This document shows positions 12,401 to 27,400 of a stretch of DNA of 64,000 nucleotides, one piece after another. The stretch comes from Warburgia ugandensis. Its lineage: Eukaryota > Streptophyta > Magnoliopsida > Canellales > Canellaceae. Position 1 is the first letter of the stretch, and each line of letters opens with the position of its first letter. The position numbers and the translations under genes are program-made. The notes under the pieces are model-generated. The model was not told the origin of the DNA. It saw nothing but the letters and a program-made list of their open reading frames with translations, and made no database searches. The DNA is taken from positions 55,631,136 through 55,695,135 of the forward strand of contig CP141136.1 of assembly GCA_035236585.1 (NCBI GenBank), written 5' to 3'.

Positions 12401-15400
12401 TGTTGGACACAGGGCATATGCAACTGGGAAACCATCATGAGTTAGAACTTCAGACCCTTTCACCTGAAAAACAGTAGGTAACCAATAAGTAAAGAAAAAA
12501 AAAATTAGAACCATTGGGTTTCAGATCCCTTTTCTTACAGAAACGGCAGAGTTCTGGACATTAGGAAGCCTTATGAATATTACTATGCAAGTAAAAGTGA
12601 AGAAGAGTTCATAAGATTTCATTAGCATCAGAAACATCAGAGTATACTCTATCAATTTTTTGATGAGTTCCAGTGCAGTAAAAGCTCTACTACTAATATT
12701 AGATAGTATCAGATTCATTTAATCCATGGTTTTCCACAGGTAATCATCAATCTTAGGAGGCAACTCTTTGGATAAGGAAATAGCCTCGAAATTCACCAAA
12801 ATCAATCTCCAAGAAACTAATAGAGCAATTAACTCCATGGGTGAGAAAGTGAAACAAATTTATTTGAAGTGAAAAACCATCAAATACTTCTTCAAAATCC
12901 ACCAAAAATGAGATGAGACAGAGGAGTTGTGTACTATAGAACTGACAGAGGAAATTCTGCACATGAGTTTAACTAATATTACTTCCATAAGGTCTATTAA
13001 GTAAAATATAAATTCCAAATTAAAAGAAGAAACCAAAGAAATAGTAATGTACTTGAAGCAAGTTATAAAAATCACAATGAAACTTATTCAAGCCTATCAA
13101 AGCGCTGACTTCAATAAATAAATTTATGTATTTGAAAATACATGCACTGAGAGAAAAATCGGCTTCTAGTGCTAAATAATGGTTGTGTTCATTATTGCCT
13201 CAAAGCAAAAGAAACCAGAAAGCCAAAAGTTCACATGAACTTTAGATAAAGACTAAGAATATAGAAATCAAAGAAAGTCTGATAGAACTTCAATCGAATT
13301 CAATTCAAAGAATTGTGATACAGATTACAATTTTCAAGCAGAAAGAAAGAATTATACAGAACTCTGTGAATCTGTTCTGTAGTAGTCTTTCTATTCTTAC
13401 AAGTCTCTAGCTTTCGAGGAGCTAGAACCTCCCATCATTCAATTCAACTCCTTTTTTCTTTTCCTCTCCTGTTCTCTCCTTCTTATCTCCTTCCCCTTCT
13501 TTCCTCCGTAACTGCCTTTTGAATGCCCCAACAGAGTAACTGCCTTACAGCTTGCAAACATAACTGTATGTTGTTTCATTTTGTTCCTTCCTTCTTCTGG
13601 TATAATATTTGCCAAATCTGTTTTCTTTAGGTTCTGCTGATGTAACAATACCCCCCCCTAACAGTGGCACCTTGTCCTCAAGGTGGAAGTCAGGGAATTG
13701 CCTGTGAATGTCTTCCAATGGCTCCCATGTACTGTCATGGTCTGGAAGATGTTCCCACTGGATGAGTACTTCAAACTGTCCATTAGTGATCTGCCTAATC
13801 TCTTTGACCGCTGTTGGGTATGCATTCACTTCTAGTTCTTCATTCAAGGCCTGAGGTATGGGTTGAGGCTTTAAAGTTGGTTCATAAGCTGGCTTGAGCT
13901 GTGATACATGAAAAACAGGATGTCGTTTTGCCTGCAGTGGTAGCTCCAGTTTATAAGCTACTTGTCCAATCCTTTCCAGAACAGCATAAGGGCCATAATA
14001 GCAGGGACGTAGTTTCTCATTGCACTTTGTTGAGAGTGATTCGAAACAATAAGGTTGGATCTTCAAATAGACATAGTCTCCCGGTTGTAAAGTGAGAGGA
14101 TGGCGATGTGCATCTGCCTGTCTTTTCATCTTCAATTGAGCGGTCTCTAAATTGCTCTTGAGTTCCCCTAGAATGGAATCACGGCTAGCCAGCTGTTGGT
14201 TAACTGCCTCCACCAATGACTCTCCCCCTGTATAAGTCAGCAACTTTGGTGGTTCCCTTCTATATAGAGCCTGGAATGGTGTCATTCCTGTTGATTGTTG
14301 GTAAGTGGTATTGTACCAATATTCTGCCCAATAGATCCATTTGGGCCAGGACTTTGGTTTGTTATCAATGAAACATCGTAAATATGTTTCCAAGCATCTA
14401 TTTACCACTTTTGTCTGTCCATCCGTTTGAGGATGGTATGAAGAACTCATCTTGAGGGCAGTTCCTGCCTATTTAAACAATTCAATCCAGAATTGGCTGA
14501 TAAAGATCCGGTCTCTGTCGGATACAATAGAAGTAGGGTAACCATGTAGTCTAACCACTTCCTTGTTAAAGATGTTGGCTACTTCTTTGGCTGTGTAAGG
14601 ATGACTGAGAAGAATGAAATGACTATATTTGGTTAATTTGTCAACAACTACTAACACCGTATCATACCCATTAGCTCTAGGTGACCCACTTATAAAATCC
14701 ATTGATAGCTCACTCCAAACTTCCTTGGGAATAGGAAGAGGCTGAAGAAGACCTGCTGGTTTATTAGTTATGTATTTGTTTCTTTGGCAGACATCACAAG
14801 TGGATATGAATTTTTGAATGTCCTGTTGCATTCCCTCCCAATGAAGCACCTGGGATATGCGTTTATAAGTACGTTTAATCCCTGAATGGCCTCCTGCTGG
14901 TGTTGAATGGAATTCTTGTAAGAAGACCAGAATGCGAGATGAAGATCTGGGAATAACCAGCTTTCCCTGAAATAGTAAAAAACCTCTTTTGAGTGTATAA
15001 CCTGGCTGGCTATCTGGATTTGCCAATATGCTTTGAGTAATATGATGAATGTGAGGATCTTTTTGTACTTCAGCAGCTAAAGAATCCAAATCATCACATC
15101 GAACTATAGATAGGGCAAGATGATGCAATAAAAGCTCGTCCTCTTCTCTATGTTGGGACTCACTAGCAGTCGCCTCCTCCACCTATGTTTTGCTGTTTGA
15201 ATCATTGAAAGTGGTGTCATCCTGTCACCTGGACAAAGCATCCGTTACTCGATTATCTGATCCTTGCTTATATTGAATGACAAAGTCATACCCAATGAGT
15301 TTAGTCAGCCACTTCTGTTGTTCCTCATTCAATAATTTTTTATCCATGAAGAACTTTAGACTTTTCTGGTTGGTATGAATGATGAATCTTCTGCCCATTA

Positions 15401-18400
15401 GGTAATGTCTCCATTTGTGCACCACAAGAACTATAGCCATCAATTCCCTTTCATAAACTGATTTGGATTGTGATCGTAGTGAGAGAGATTGGCTGAAAAA
15501 GGCAATTGGCCTACCTTCTTGCATGAGTACAGCCCCAATCCTTTTTCCTGAAGCATTTGTTTCCAACACAAAGATTTTTGAGAAATCGGGTATGGCCAAT
15601 ACAGGAATTGATGTCATGGCTTTTTTCAATGTATCAAACGCCTCCTGACTTTCTTTAGTCCAACTGAACCCGTCTTTCTTGAGTAATCTCGTTAATGGAG
15701 CAGCAATGATTCCATAGTCTTTGACAAACCTTCTATAATAGCCCGTGAGACCTAAAAATCCATGCAATGCCTTGGCGTCTTTTGGTTTGGGCCATTGTAA
15801 CATACATGCTATCTTGGATTCGTTCGCTTTGACCCCTCTCTCAGATATAATGTGTCCTAAATACTCCAAAGAAAGTTGTGCAAAAGAACACTTCTTTCTA
15901 TTGGCAATAAGCTTATGTTCTTCTAACAATTTTAGGACAATAACGATATGATCCAAGTGAAGAGAAAGAGTTCTGCTATATATCAAAATATCATCAAAGA
16001 AAACCAATACAAACTTGCGAAGATGGGGACGAAATACCTCGTTCATTAGTGCCTGAAAGGTTCCTGGTGCATTGGTTAGCCCAAAAGGCATAACCAAGAA
16101 TTCATAGTGCCCTTCATGAGTTTGAAAGGCGGTTTTGGCTATGTCCTCCTCTTTGATTCTAATCTGATAATAGCCTGATTTTAAATCCAGCTTTGAGAAA
16201 ATGGTCGCACCACCCAATTCATCCAGCAGTTCATCTATGGTTGGGATCGGAAATTTATCAGGCACTGTCACTTTATTTAAAGCCCTTTAGTCCACACAAA
16301 ACCTCCAACCCCCATCTTTCTTTTTCACCAACAGCACTGTACTGGAGAAAGGGCTTTTACTAGGTCGAATGATACCGGCCTTCAACAGCTCCTTTATGAT
16401 TTTTTCAATCTCATCCTTTTGTGAATGGGGATATCTGTATGGTCGGCTATGAGGAGGCTGTGTTCCCTCTACCAACCGAATAGAATGGTCATGCGAACGG
16501 GCGATCGGCAGCCCTAAAGGTTGATCAAAGACCTTTGAAAATTGCTGTAGTATAGAGTTTATAGCTGAATTAATACCTTCATGCTGCCGGGTTTTATCCA
16601 TTTCCATACCTCGATATTCAAGGATACACCCAAACTCAGCTCTAGGAATGATCCGAAGCATTGACTTAAAGGAGACCATGGAACAAGATAGATTCGGATC
16701 TCCTCTTAAGATTATTTGTCGACTGTCTACTTTGAAACGCATGGTGAAGTCACAGAAATTTGCAGAAATATCTCCCAATGTCTGTAACCATGCTATTCCC
16801 AACACGAGATCAGCTCCGCCCAAGTCGAAAGGGTGGAAATCTTGGACCACTTGGATATTGTCCAGATCTACCCTCAACTTCCTGCATATACCCTCTCCTC
16901 TAATGCAATGGCCGTCACCCACCTGAACCCCAAATCTTTTTGATCGATCCACCTCTAACTGAAGTTCTTGGACGAGTTGAGTGGATATGAAATTGTGGGA
17001 AGCCCCACTGTCAATCAAAACCACTACCTCTCCCTCTCTTCCTCCAATCGAACCGGTGATTTTCATAGTACCACCGGATGTAAATCCGGAGATGGAGTTT
17101 AGGGATAACTCCAAGGGTTGGTTATCCCCTTCTCGTGCGTCATCCCTTTCCGTGCCAGGTGCTAAGGTGGGCTCCAGATCCTCTGCGTCGTTGTCACCGA
17201 GGATCAAGATTTGCAATTGCCTGTTCTTGCAACGGTGGCCGGGTTGGTATTTTTCATCGCACCTATAGCATAATCCGAGCAATCTTCTCTGTTGCAGCTC
17301 GGAATCGGTGAGTTTTCTAAGGTTTTCCCTTTTTCCGGCAATAGCTTCGCCAGGTTTCTTTTCCCACTCGACTTCCTGCCGTAAACCCTGGTTTCTATCA
17401 CCCCCATTGAAGATGATGGGTAATTTACGAAATTGCCCTTGGGGACCTCTTTTTGTCGGGCCCAATTTTGACTGCGTCTGTATGGGCTCAGACACTCGAG
17501 GCCCACTCTCATTTCAGGATGGACGGCCTCATATCTGGTCCAAGGCCTAGTTCTTCTGCTCTATCTTCTGGGCCAACTCCATAAGCCCAACTAGAGATCC
17601 AGGCCTGAAAACCCTGAGTTCGGCCTTGATCTCTTCCTTGAGGCCGTCCAAGGACGCCCCTCTCAACAGCTCGTCGGAGAGTGTTCCCAGATGGCCAGAA
17701 ATTTGCTCAAATGCCCGGAGGTACTCAAAAACGGTACCCTTTTGCTTCAATGCAAGTAGGGCTTCATAATCATCCTCACACTAGGAAGATCTAAATCTTC
17801 TCAGCAGGGACAACCGGAGAGAAACCCAAGATCGAAAAGGGTTTCTTGATTCAGTCCACAAGAACCAGTTGAGGGCATCCCCCTCCATACACACCGCTGC
17901 AGCTGCTACCTTCTCTTCTTTTGCTACACGATTGATCTGAAAATACCTTTCAGCTCGACAAACCCATCCGTAGGGTTCTTGGCCATCGAACACTGGAAGA
18001 TCCAGTTTCTGGCCTGGCCAGTTTGGACGTGGATGTAAGTCCGGCTCTACCGAGTTCTTAGGTTGATCGTCTGAGGTTTCTCCCACTTCGGCATTCCGAT
18101 TGCGACCTCGACTTTCTTCCGGAACCTCTTTGTTCTTGATCCACTCCCTTATCTCCACCAGGTAATCTCCTAATACATTCACATACGTCTGTAATCGGCT
18201 CATATGCTCCCTCAATTCTCCTACCTCCCCTCTCACGTCCTCCAGATCTTTCTCCATGCTTTCTGCCCTTTCCATTCTGTTCCTAACCATCCCCAGGGTT
18301 CGAACCGGCTCTAATACCACTAATAGAACTTCAATCAAATTCAATTCAAAGAATTGTGATACAGATTACAAATTTCAAGCAGAAAGAAAGAATTATACAG

Positions 18401-21400
18401 AACTCTGTGAATCTATTCTGTAGTAGTCTTTCTATTCTTACAAGTCTCTAGCTTTCGAGGAGCTAGAACCTCCCATCATTCAATTCAACTCCTTTTTTCT
18501 TTTCCTCTCCCTTCTGTTCTTTCCTTCTTATGTCCTTCCCCTTCTTTCCTCTGTAACTGCCTTTTGAATTCCCCAACAGAGTAACTGCCTTACAGCTTGC
18601 AAACATAACTGTATGTTGTTTCATTTTGTTCCTTCCTTCTTCTGGTATAATATTTGCCAAATCTGTTTTCTTTAGGTTCTGCTGATGTAACAAAGTCCAA
18701 CGAACAATTTGCTTCTTTCTGCCTTTTCTGCAAATGAGTGGATGTTCTTCATGTTTCTTTTCTGCAAAGAAATGGCTAGCATATAGAAAGAGGATAGCTG
18801 ATGCAGGCAATTGTAGATATTCCACACATTCGAAAGGTATTGATGATGAAATTTACAATAAAAGAGGATGGCAGGGAGGTAAACAAACTGAAGGGAGATA
18901 GACAGAGAACAAGAAACTGAACCTTTTCTAGATGCATGCTTAGTTTTATTGTCAAAGAAAGATATTCTAACTTCCTTTGGATCCATTTTTTGATATAGGA
19001 TTAGAACTTCAAATCCAAATTTCCTTATTACACTCCACCAGGAGTATTCTCTTAGCCCAATGCTCTTTGATCAGTATTTTCCCACTTAGGATTATCAGTA
19101 TGGAGCAGCTAGGTGCCTGAGTGGAATTCTTCTTGGAGAATCACTAGACAAGACTTCATGCTTTATGTGTTGTCTATCAGAATATGGATGAAACCGATGC
19201 CAGGGCTTCAAAACTTGTGGCCTGTAGCCCAGACAAGATGTTGTGATGCTGACGTGGTTATGTTGTTGTCCGGTTAGGTGGCAGAGGAAGACTTGGTATT
19301 CAGACGAGCAGTCCAGTTATGCACCTCCAATGTAAGATTTCGCGGTTCATTGCGGTTAAGAGACAAAAATATGACGAATAGATTCTCGGATAAGAAAAAA
19401 TTAAAATCTACGGAGCGGTATATGATATTTATGGTATTTGACTCATTTATTTTCCTTTTATATACAGACACACCCAGCCATGAACAGCCTCGAACCCCTG
19501 ACCTACTATTTTGCAGTGCAATAGGGGCCATAATGATATACAATGTTTAATTAAGGTCAGTTCCAATGAATAAGTGTAACATATCAATAGAACTATAAGC
19601 AACCTTAAGTACACATAACAGGAGTGTCTATTCATGAAGTCCATGAATAAGTCGAAAGAGAAAGAAACATTTTTGTCCCAGCAGTATATAATTTAGCATC
19701 ATAATAAAAAATGCATAATAAATATAACTCGTAAAATGCAAACTTCTGCCAAGTAATATAAGACAACCAGAAATCCCAAACGTATGATCAACCACGGTCT
19801 TACCGCTTCTCCCTTGTGATCAGTTAACACAAAGTCCCTCAAGTTTGCAGCCAAACCAACCTAATTTGGTAAGTCCATGAAGTTATAGCTTTCAGTAAAT
19901 TAAAAGAAGTAGAAGGACAAGTGAATAAGAAGATGACAGAGAATAATAGGCAGAGTATTGGCAAATAAATAAGCCAAACAACAAACAGTTTTTTCAATCA
20001 GAACTATAATCATAATTATAATGAAGGGTTTCTGATATAGTGAAACTATCTGCATAAGTAATGTATAAGCCTGCAGTTTATCAAACTATATTTTAAAAAT
20101 GTACAATTTCTGATATAGTGAAACTATCTGCATAAGGGGCTATTATATAGTTCTGAATGGATTTTCTTGAAAAGTTTAACGAATAAAATTATCATAAAGA
20201 ATAGAGATGGCAAAGTCAAGTGTAAGGAACCACCATGTAGTTACAGAATTGACCAGGAACTTCTTATTGATGAAAGGCCTAAAGTATTGGAAACATGCAT
20301 GCAGCTATGCTGCAGCTTCTAGATAGAGCTAGCAGCTGTAGAACAGGTTCCACATACAACTATCTGCTCCATAGGAGCTTCCACGTGCAACTAAAAACTT
20401 TGCAGGACCTTCCATATGGCTTCTATGCAGGAGGATCAACATATTAGCTACTTGCCGTACAGTAGCTTACACCTAACCTATATACGCCACCATTCCTTTA
20501 GAAAAGGGAGGGAAATGAAGAAAGATAAAGCAAGAAGTTAAGATCCATGTGATGAGTTGTAATTAATTAATCAATTTTGTTTTAGTTCTCTATAAAAACT
20601 TAGTCATTCTCTTATGAGTCTCACAAGTAATTAGTCATTTTTACTGGAATGAAGTCAGAACGTTGTAATACCATTCTAAAATTGGTACCTTGAGATTTTG
20701 AAATGGATTTTGAGATGAACTCTTCAATTTGGTTAGAGATTTCTAGAAAACCTTGATTTTCCATTTCTTAGACAGTTTATCTCCAATCTGTTTAACTGCT
20801 TTCATGATCATGACAATTGTGTTAGGATAATTTAGTGTGTCCATGAATATGAGCGATGAATTGTATTCTTGACTATTTTCCACAGATTCTAGGCATGAGT
20901 TTTTGGAATGAAACATCTGAATTGGTGAACTGCCTGAATTATTCTATTGGGACTTTGTATCTTTGAGGTTATCCTTCAAGAAAAATGCTTTCCACTTATG
21001 ACTAACTATTTGAATAGAATTTTGGCCTTCAGTTTCTGTTTTTACTTATCAATCATTCTATATGGGCCTCTGGTCAGATGGTATGTTATCTGGACCGAAC
21101 ATGCATATGTCCAGCTTCAATTGATGGTTGATGATACTATCTGTGCCCCTCAGTTGGATGTTCACAATGTTTTATATTAATTCATATACTTCTTCAATTC
21201 TGTGTCTTGTTTCAGTGTCGAACTCAGTTGAATCATAGTTACTTGCTGAGCTGTTGATCTTACAACTATTTCCCCAACAATTTTCAAAGTGACAAGAAGA
21301 TTGGGGAAGTGAAACTTTCTGGGGATAGCAGAGTTGATTATTAGAAATCTCTGTTCTCAGGTAGCTGGTGGCATCAAGGAAAGTAGAATTTTTGTTCTTC

Positions 21401-24400
21401 TTTAGCTAATTTTTGTATTTTAATAGTTTGTTGTGTTTAAATAGGGTGACATCTTATCTTGGAACAAGAACTACATATAGGATATAGGGTTATGTTAAAG
21501 GGCAGCCCGGTGCACGAAGCTCCAGCCTATGCGGGGTCCAGTGAAGGGGTGGACTATAAAGGGTCTATAGCAGGCAGCCTTACCTTGCATTTTGCAAGAG
21601 GCTGCTTCCACGCCCTAAACCCGTGTGTGTGTAAAATGCTTTCTACTTATGACTAACTATTTGAATAGAATTTTGGCCTTCAGTTTCTGTTTTAACTCAT
21701 CAATCATTCTATGTGGGCCTCTGGCCAGATGGTATGTTATCTGGACCGCACTTGCATATGTCCAGCTTCAATTGATGGTTGAGGATACTATCTGTGCCCC
21801 TCAGTTGGATGTTCACAATGTTTTATATTAATTCATATACTTCTTCAATTCTGTGTCTTATTTCAAGATTCAGATGCAACACTAGGAACCTTTGCCATGC
21901 ATAGAGGCAGCCAGTAGTGATTATTGAACTGATTCACAGAAGCTTACACTGCTGCACATCACAAGATTGTAGGTAGTACAAGAACCAAGAATAGAAAATG
22001 TACTTCTCTCAGCCATGTCAATTTGCCAAAAGTATGTGTCATGCCACTACTGGCCTCTGCAAAAATGCAAGGTAAGCCTCTGCAAAGGAAACAGACACTT
22101 CCATTCTCAATAGGATCAAATATCAAAACACATGGGCCTTTAGGTGCTGTTGAAACAAATGAAATATGGAACAAAACCTAAGACAAGTAATGGGTAGTTT
22201 GAGCATGACAACTTCTGCAATAAGCAAGATTTCAGTTTGGTGTAGATCTCACGAGAAAGTAGAGCAAATTAGAAATGCTCACTGAACAGATATTAACAGA
22301 ATTCTCAAGCATTAAAGAGTTTTGCATGGAAACAAGATATAAAGTATTATAAGTTGACATAAGGAGACAAGATCATGGTGAGAGGATGTTCTTATGTTGA
22401 TCAAATAGGAGAATCTAATGGTAGAATATTTATAACTGGGCATATTACAGAAGCAATACCACCGTCAACTAAGCAGACAGCCTGCATTATGAAAGATCTG
22501 AAGCTTTTAATACGTGACTTGTAATGCAGTTGCAGTTGAAGCTACATGGACAAGGTGTTTCCTAAAGGATCTGAAGGTAGAACAAATGGCAGCAATCACC
22601 AACATGAAGAATGGAAAGGTTGGTTCTAGAGAAAGTACCACTACATTCAATGTCCATCAAAAGAATAAGATTACAGTGGGATATCAGCCTTCGGATTCAA
22701 TGACGGTTAAGGAAGCGAGTGAATTATCTTGAACAGGGGGTTGAAGTGTAGATGTTGGATCATGTACCTATCTTCCTCCAACCAGAAAGCTGCTCCAACA
22801 GGCTATGAGCATTCATTGTGGGTTAAACTCTCATCACTTCTATGCAAACACGACTCACATGCATCTAGACATATAAGATAGCATATTTCATGTCACTATA
22901 TCTTCACTATATGCAAATGCATGTGAATTAATGAGTTTAGCAGTGCTTTCACTGCATCAGTTAGCTATGTGGCATTTGACCATCATTAGTTGCAGAACCA
23001 CCTAGGATGAGGGAAGGGATTGGAACTACTCCTTGTATAAATCATTATACGACACAAGCAATGCTGTATACCATAATTCACACTATTTTGTTGGAGATTT
23101 CAAGTTCTGCTTAGGTGTGTCATATTTTCACATTTATGACTATGGAAGTTTATGATTGAAACATTGGAAAGGTCAATAATGCATGCTTCTAGCAATTTAC
23201 CACGAAAGGTGTACAATTGAGAATTGAATCACAAAGGGAAACTTTGAAAAGGAAAAATGCAGTCCCTACTTGCACATTTAGTTTCTTACTGGAAAATATT
23301 ATTATCTTACCTGAGCCATCCTCCTTTGCAACATCACAACCATTACTAATCAACTTTTTCAGATCTTCAATGTTCAATAGACTATCACATACGGAACCAA
23401 GCATATGTGCTTATTCAAAAAATGGAAATTGTAAAGATAGAAAAGAGGCTTCAACCTGGATGTGATCCTTCAATACTGCAAAGGTACCATCCACAACAGA
23501 CTTGACACCGTGATCATGTCCATTAGGCTACAAAGCAGAAATAGTATGATTAATTTATAGTTAAACCAAGAAGGAAAGTATAGTTCAATTTAATTTGAGA
23601 AAATATTCAAATTGATAGAAGGAAAATTTACTTTCAAAGAATGGCTTCATACATCAGTTGATTCACAGAATTATGCCCTCTAAACTGATCTGCTATGAAA
23701 CAAATTTTCCATTTAAACAAGTTTCCACTAAATTAAAGATGTCCTACAGAAGTTGGCGACTCTAGGAAGCAAAAAGTGAAGATGGATAAAGAAAATACAA
23801 GCAGGAACTGATGGTATGCCTTTCTATGTTCCAATTATTCAACTAGAACCAATGTAACCTCATGCTTTACTATTAGGTAAACCATCTGACATTCTCTTCA
23901 ATTAAGTAGTGCAACTAGTTAACGGTTTCTCCTTTGATCAGTATGAATTACAAGTCTTTGCAGTGACCACCAGTGCCAGCACAGTTTTATGGTTAGGAAT
24001 GTAGTGATTATTCCCACAATTACTTTAGTGACTTTACTAGGTGGCACGTACTGCCAGCTTCAGATATTTATATTTATCCATGTCACAGTCACAAAATGTT
24101 GGAACATTTCAATGAACTGTTCTTCTAATTACAGAAACCATGTTCTCTTAAAGTTTGGTCCTTGTCTTTCCTTAATCCTGAATGAACCTAACCTTTTATG
24201 TACAACTACCTTATCTAGTTTTGTTTCAAGCTGAATAACCCTTCACACAAATGGAAAGAAGTCCATTACCTGCAATGACAAGCCAGTCACAAAGCCTTGT
24301 TGAAGTGGATGACCAAATGGAGACCCACCAAGCACAGCATCTCGTATTCGATCATTAAAGCTGGAAGAAACTTTTAAAACAATAATAAGTGTAATATTTC

Positions 24401-27400
24401 AAGCAATGAATGCAAAGGCAAGAAATAAAAACTCAATCTGATTAATAGAATAATGCTGACTAAACTACTTTCTTAAGAAATTAAGTCCAATAACTTATGG
24501 CTCCCAGTTGCAGTAGAGTACCAACAAAAAGGAGTCCTTTCAAGGTCCAACTTGAGCTCCTACAGGAGCAATCAAAGGGTTGAACATTCCCTTGATTGTG
24601 CAATCGAGGTGATGTCAACATAGGGAGATTTGTAAGGGATGACATGTTTCTTTAATTGGCACGTAAATCTTGCAAATTTTCAGCCAAAAATGGCAATTTG
24701 ATTGGATTTGGCACATATGTTAAAATGGAATGCCTATCCTAGATATTCATGAGTTGGCAAGTTAAATAGTATTTAGACTACTTCCTGCGTTCAATCATTT
24801 CCCCACTCATTCTTTCTATCCAGCCTCCCCATTGCTAACTTAAGTGCTTTGAAATGAGAAAAATCAATTGAAACAGTCGCAGACCTCCATGTTCTTTTGT
24901 AGTTTGTTTGATTCCATTCCCTGGATCGACCTTACTCTTGAAATACACAAGCCATACATACTCCCTTTCCATGTAAGATCAATGGACCAACGGCTACAGT
25001 TGGATTTGATGAATTTTTCATAACATATTAGTATTAAAGGAATCTTAGATGGGTGACTAGTGGTTCCAGCAAGTTGAACACAATCTCTTTGGCCTCTTCA
25101 GCACTTCAGAAATTTGTTGGGAATTGATTCATCTATTGCCAGACAGACAGACATGGCATAGACAGAAACTTAATAGGATCTTGTATCAGTAACAGTCTGA
25201 AACTTTCATAGCTTCTGCTGTTGGTGTTCCTCTTTGTCAAAGAAGGTTTCACCAATCCCTGAGGCAAATTAAAGAGGAAATGCAGCTCTTCTTTGTAACT
25301 ATATACATGTTAAAACAGATTAAACCTGTTCCAAATATCCTTAAATATATCTTGACTTATATGTCCCTACTCATTATTAATTTTCGGCCTTCTGAAACTA
25401 TCAATCTGCTAGGACAGGAAGGGGTGTCTGTGAGCAGTAATACTAGAATAGGGCTGTCATGTGAAGAAAAAACATATGGCCATAGAGAACTTCTTTTCAA
25501 AATTTATTTTCAGAAAAAATAAAGAAAGAAAACCAACATAAATGTGCTGTTGTGAGAGTTAACCATCTGTTGGTTGTTGAAGCACCACTAGTAACTTCTA
25601 GGCAGCACTTTTGGGGTGATTTCGTTAACAGGAAGAGATTTTACTGATGGCAACTGCAGCACCAATGGCGTTGCCAAGTCCTTTCCTTGATAGATCCCAT
25701 TATGGTATAAGTATTTTCAGTGGGCAACTTGAAGTCAAGGAAAGCAAGGAAGAAATAGAGTACCTCCCGATGCCAGTCCCACATATATTGAACTGTGACG
25801 CATTTACACCACGCCCATTTTTTGCAACTTCTCCAAAATCCCATCCTTCACCATATCTAAGACAATAGGAAACACAGAAATTTAAACTTGGATATGATTA
25901 CCCTCGAGTAATTGAAAGACACAAAGAGAAGAACAGCAGATAGTCAAATGATTCATATTCCTGCCAATAGACTAAGCATATGAATGGTTAGAAGCCTTTT
26001 TTTACAAAGAAAACCAAATGTAATCCAATGTCTTGTTCCTTACATGTAAATCTTTGAACCATCTACACCATTCTCATCTTTTGACAGGCCAGAAACAGCA
26101 CATTTTGCCTTCACCTGCATTACAAATTGAATGCACATTGTTCAAGCTACATGCACCAGCTATGAAGTTCAAAAGTGGGACATTTCACTACAAAATTAAA
26201 AAACTGGTTAAGCAATACAGATGAAGAAAAGAAGAATTTAAGAAGAGAGGAGAGAAAATTTGGAATAGAAGGAAAGAGTTAAGGATGGCAGTCCCTAAAC
26301 ATTGTAGTTATACTTATGCATCATAACTACAAAAATACCCTCTTACTCACCCCCATACATGCTGTAACAGAATCTCATACAAAATGACATTACTTCATCA
26401 ATCCCTTTTTCATCATGGTATCACAAATCTCAAAAGCAGAGGGAGTTCAGTTACGCTTATCCACCCTCTCAAGTGGCCCTTCTCCTAGGACAAAGATGTA
26501 CTTCTCCAAGTTCAAAGGAAAGATGTATTTGTCCTAGTTCATTGATCAATATTCAAATTTATTACCTCAAGCTCCTCTCCAGGAACAACACTTTCTAGCC
26601 CAACCTCCCATTTCCTGATTTTCTTGCAGGGAGTCAATTTTGTGATGAAATATCCAAGGGTCAGCAAATCTTCCTCTCTTAGACATCTGAACACCTTTAC
26701 AAGTATCATCATCCAGATCTTTTAATTTTTAGAAAACTGAGAAGCACAATCCACGATGAAACTCCTAAGCTTTGAACTTCCATATGGGATCCACATCATG
26801 AGTAATGAGAATACACTTAGCCCACCATACTTATCATTCTATTCATTGCCTCATAATAGAAAAAGAAGGATCATAACAAGTCCGCATAACGTTGAGCGAT
26901 TATAGTATCATTACTCCTTTAAAATGATAGATAGAAGGTATCTTTGGCCTATCCACCAAGGAAAGGAGTTCGACCTGTGCTCCTTGATGCAGCTATTCCT
27001 GGAGTTGTGTTTTTCACTGACATTCGTACTTCTGGTGCTACTCATGGCCGTGTTTTCCTGCTGGTCATACTTTTGGAAATGCATAGAAATTTTCATGAGA
27101 TCATCATCATCATCAAGACCTTATCCCAATTTGGGGTCGGCCACATAAATCTTATTCCTCCATTCCACTCTATTAAATACCATGGCTTCATTGAGTCCCA
27201 AAGTTTTTAAATCTTTCTTCACCACTTCTATCCACGTTCTTTTGGGCCTTCCCCTTGCCCTTTTAGAACCTTCAACTTGTATTGCCTCACTCCTTTTAAC
27301 TGGTGCCGTTGTTGGTCTCCTTTGAACATGTCCAAACCATCTAAGTCTAATCTCCCTCATCTTGTTACCTATTGGTGCTATCCCTAAATTTCCTCTCATA

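Larger units (their letters stand above)
13280..18692 (-). mobile_element. Ty3/gypsy chromovirus, Reina-like (fossil, near complete)
   Basis: The element is 5.4 kb with LTRs of about 370 bp, flanked by the target duplication AAGTC (13275-13279 and 18693-18697). Reading on the minus strand, an initiator tRNA-Met-type primer site (TGGTATTAGAGCC) follows the 5' LTR and a G-rich polypurine tract precedes the 3' LTR. Recognisable parts in order are gag with a CCHC knuckle (about 17.2-18.3 kb), protease (near 17.0 kb), RT (about 15.8-16.4 kb), RNase H (about 15.2-15.6 kb), integrase (about 14.2-15.1 kb) and a C-terminal chromodomain (near 13.7 kb). About five breaks make it inactive. LTRs differ by roughly 2%, which suggests an insertion around a million years ago at a grass-like rate. 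Confidence 0.93.

Noticed and set aside
23311-23409. Exon-like 99-bp stretch with a GCTCAG|GTAAGA donor, just past PU1 exon 18
   Set aside because: In the phase left by exon 18 it reads into a stop, and family alignment runs directly from exon 18 to exon 19. A rare poison exon cannot be excluded, but nothing supports it.
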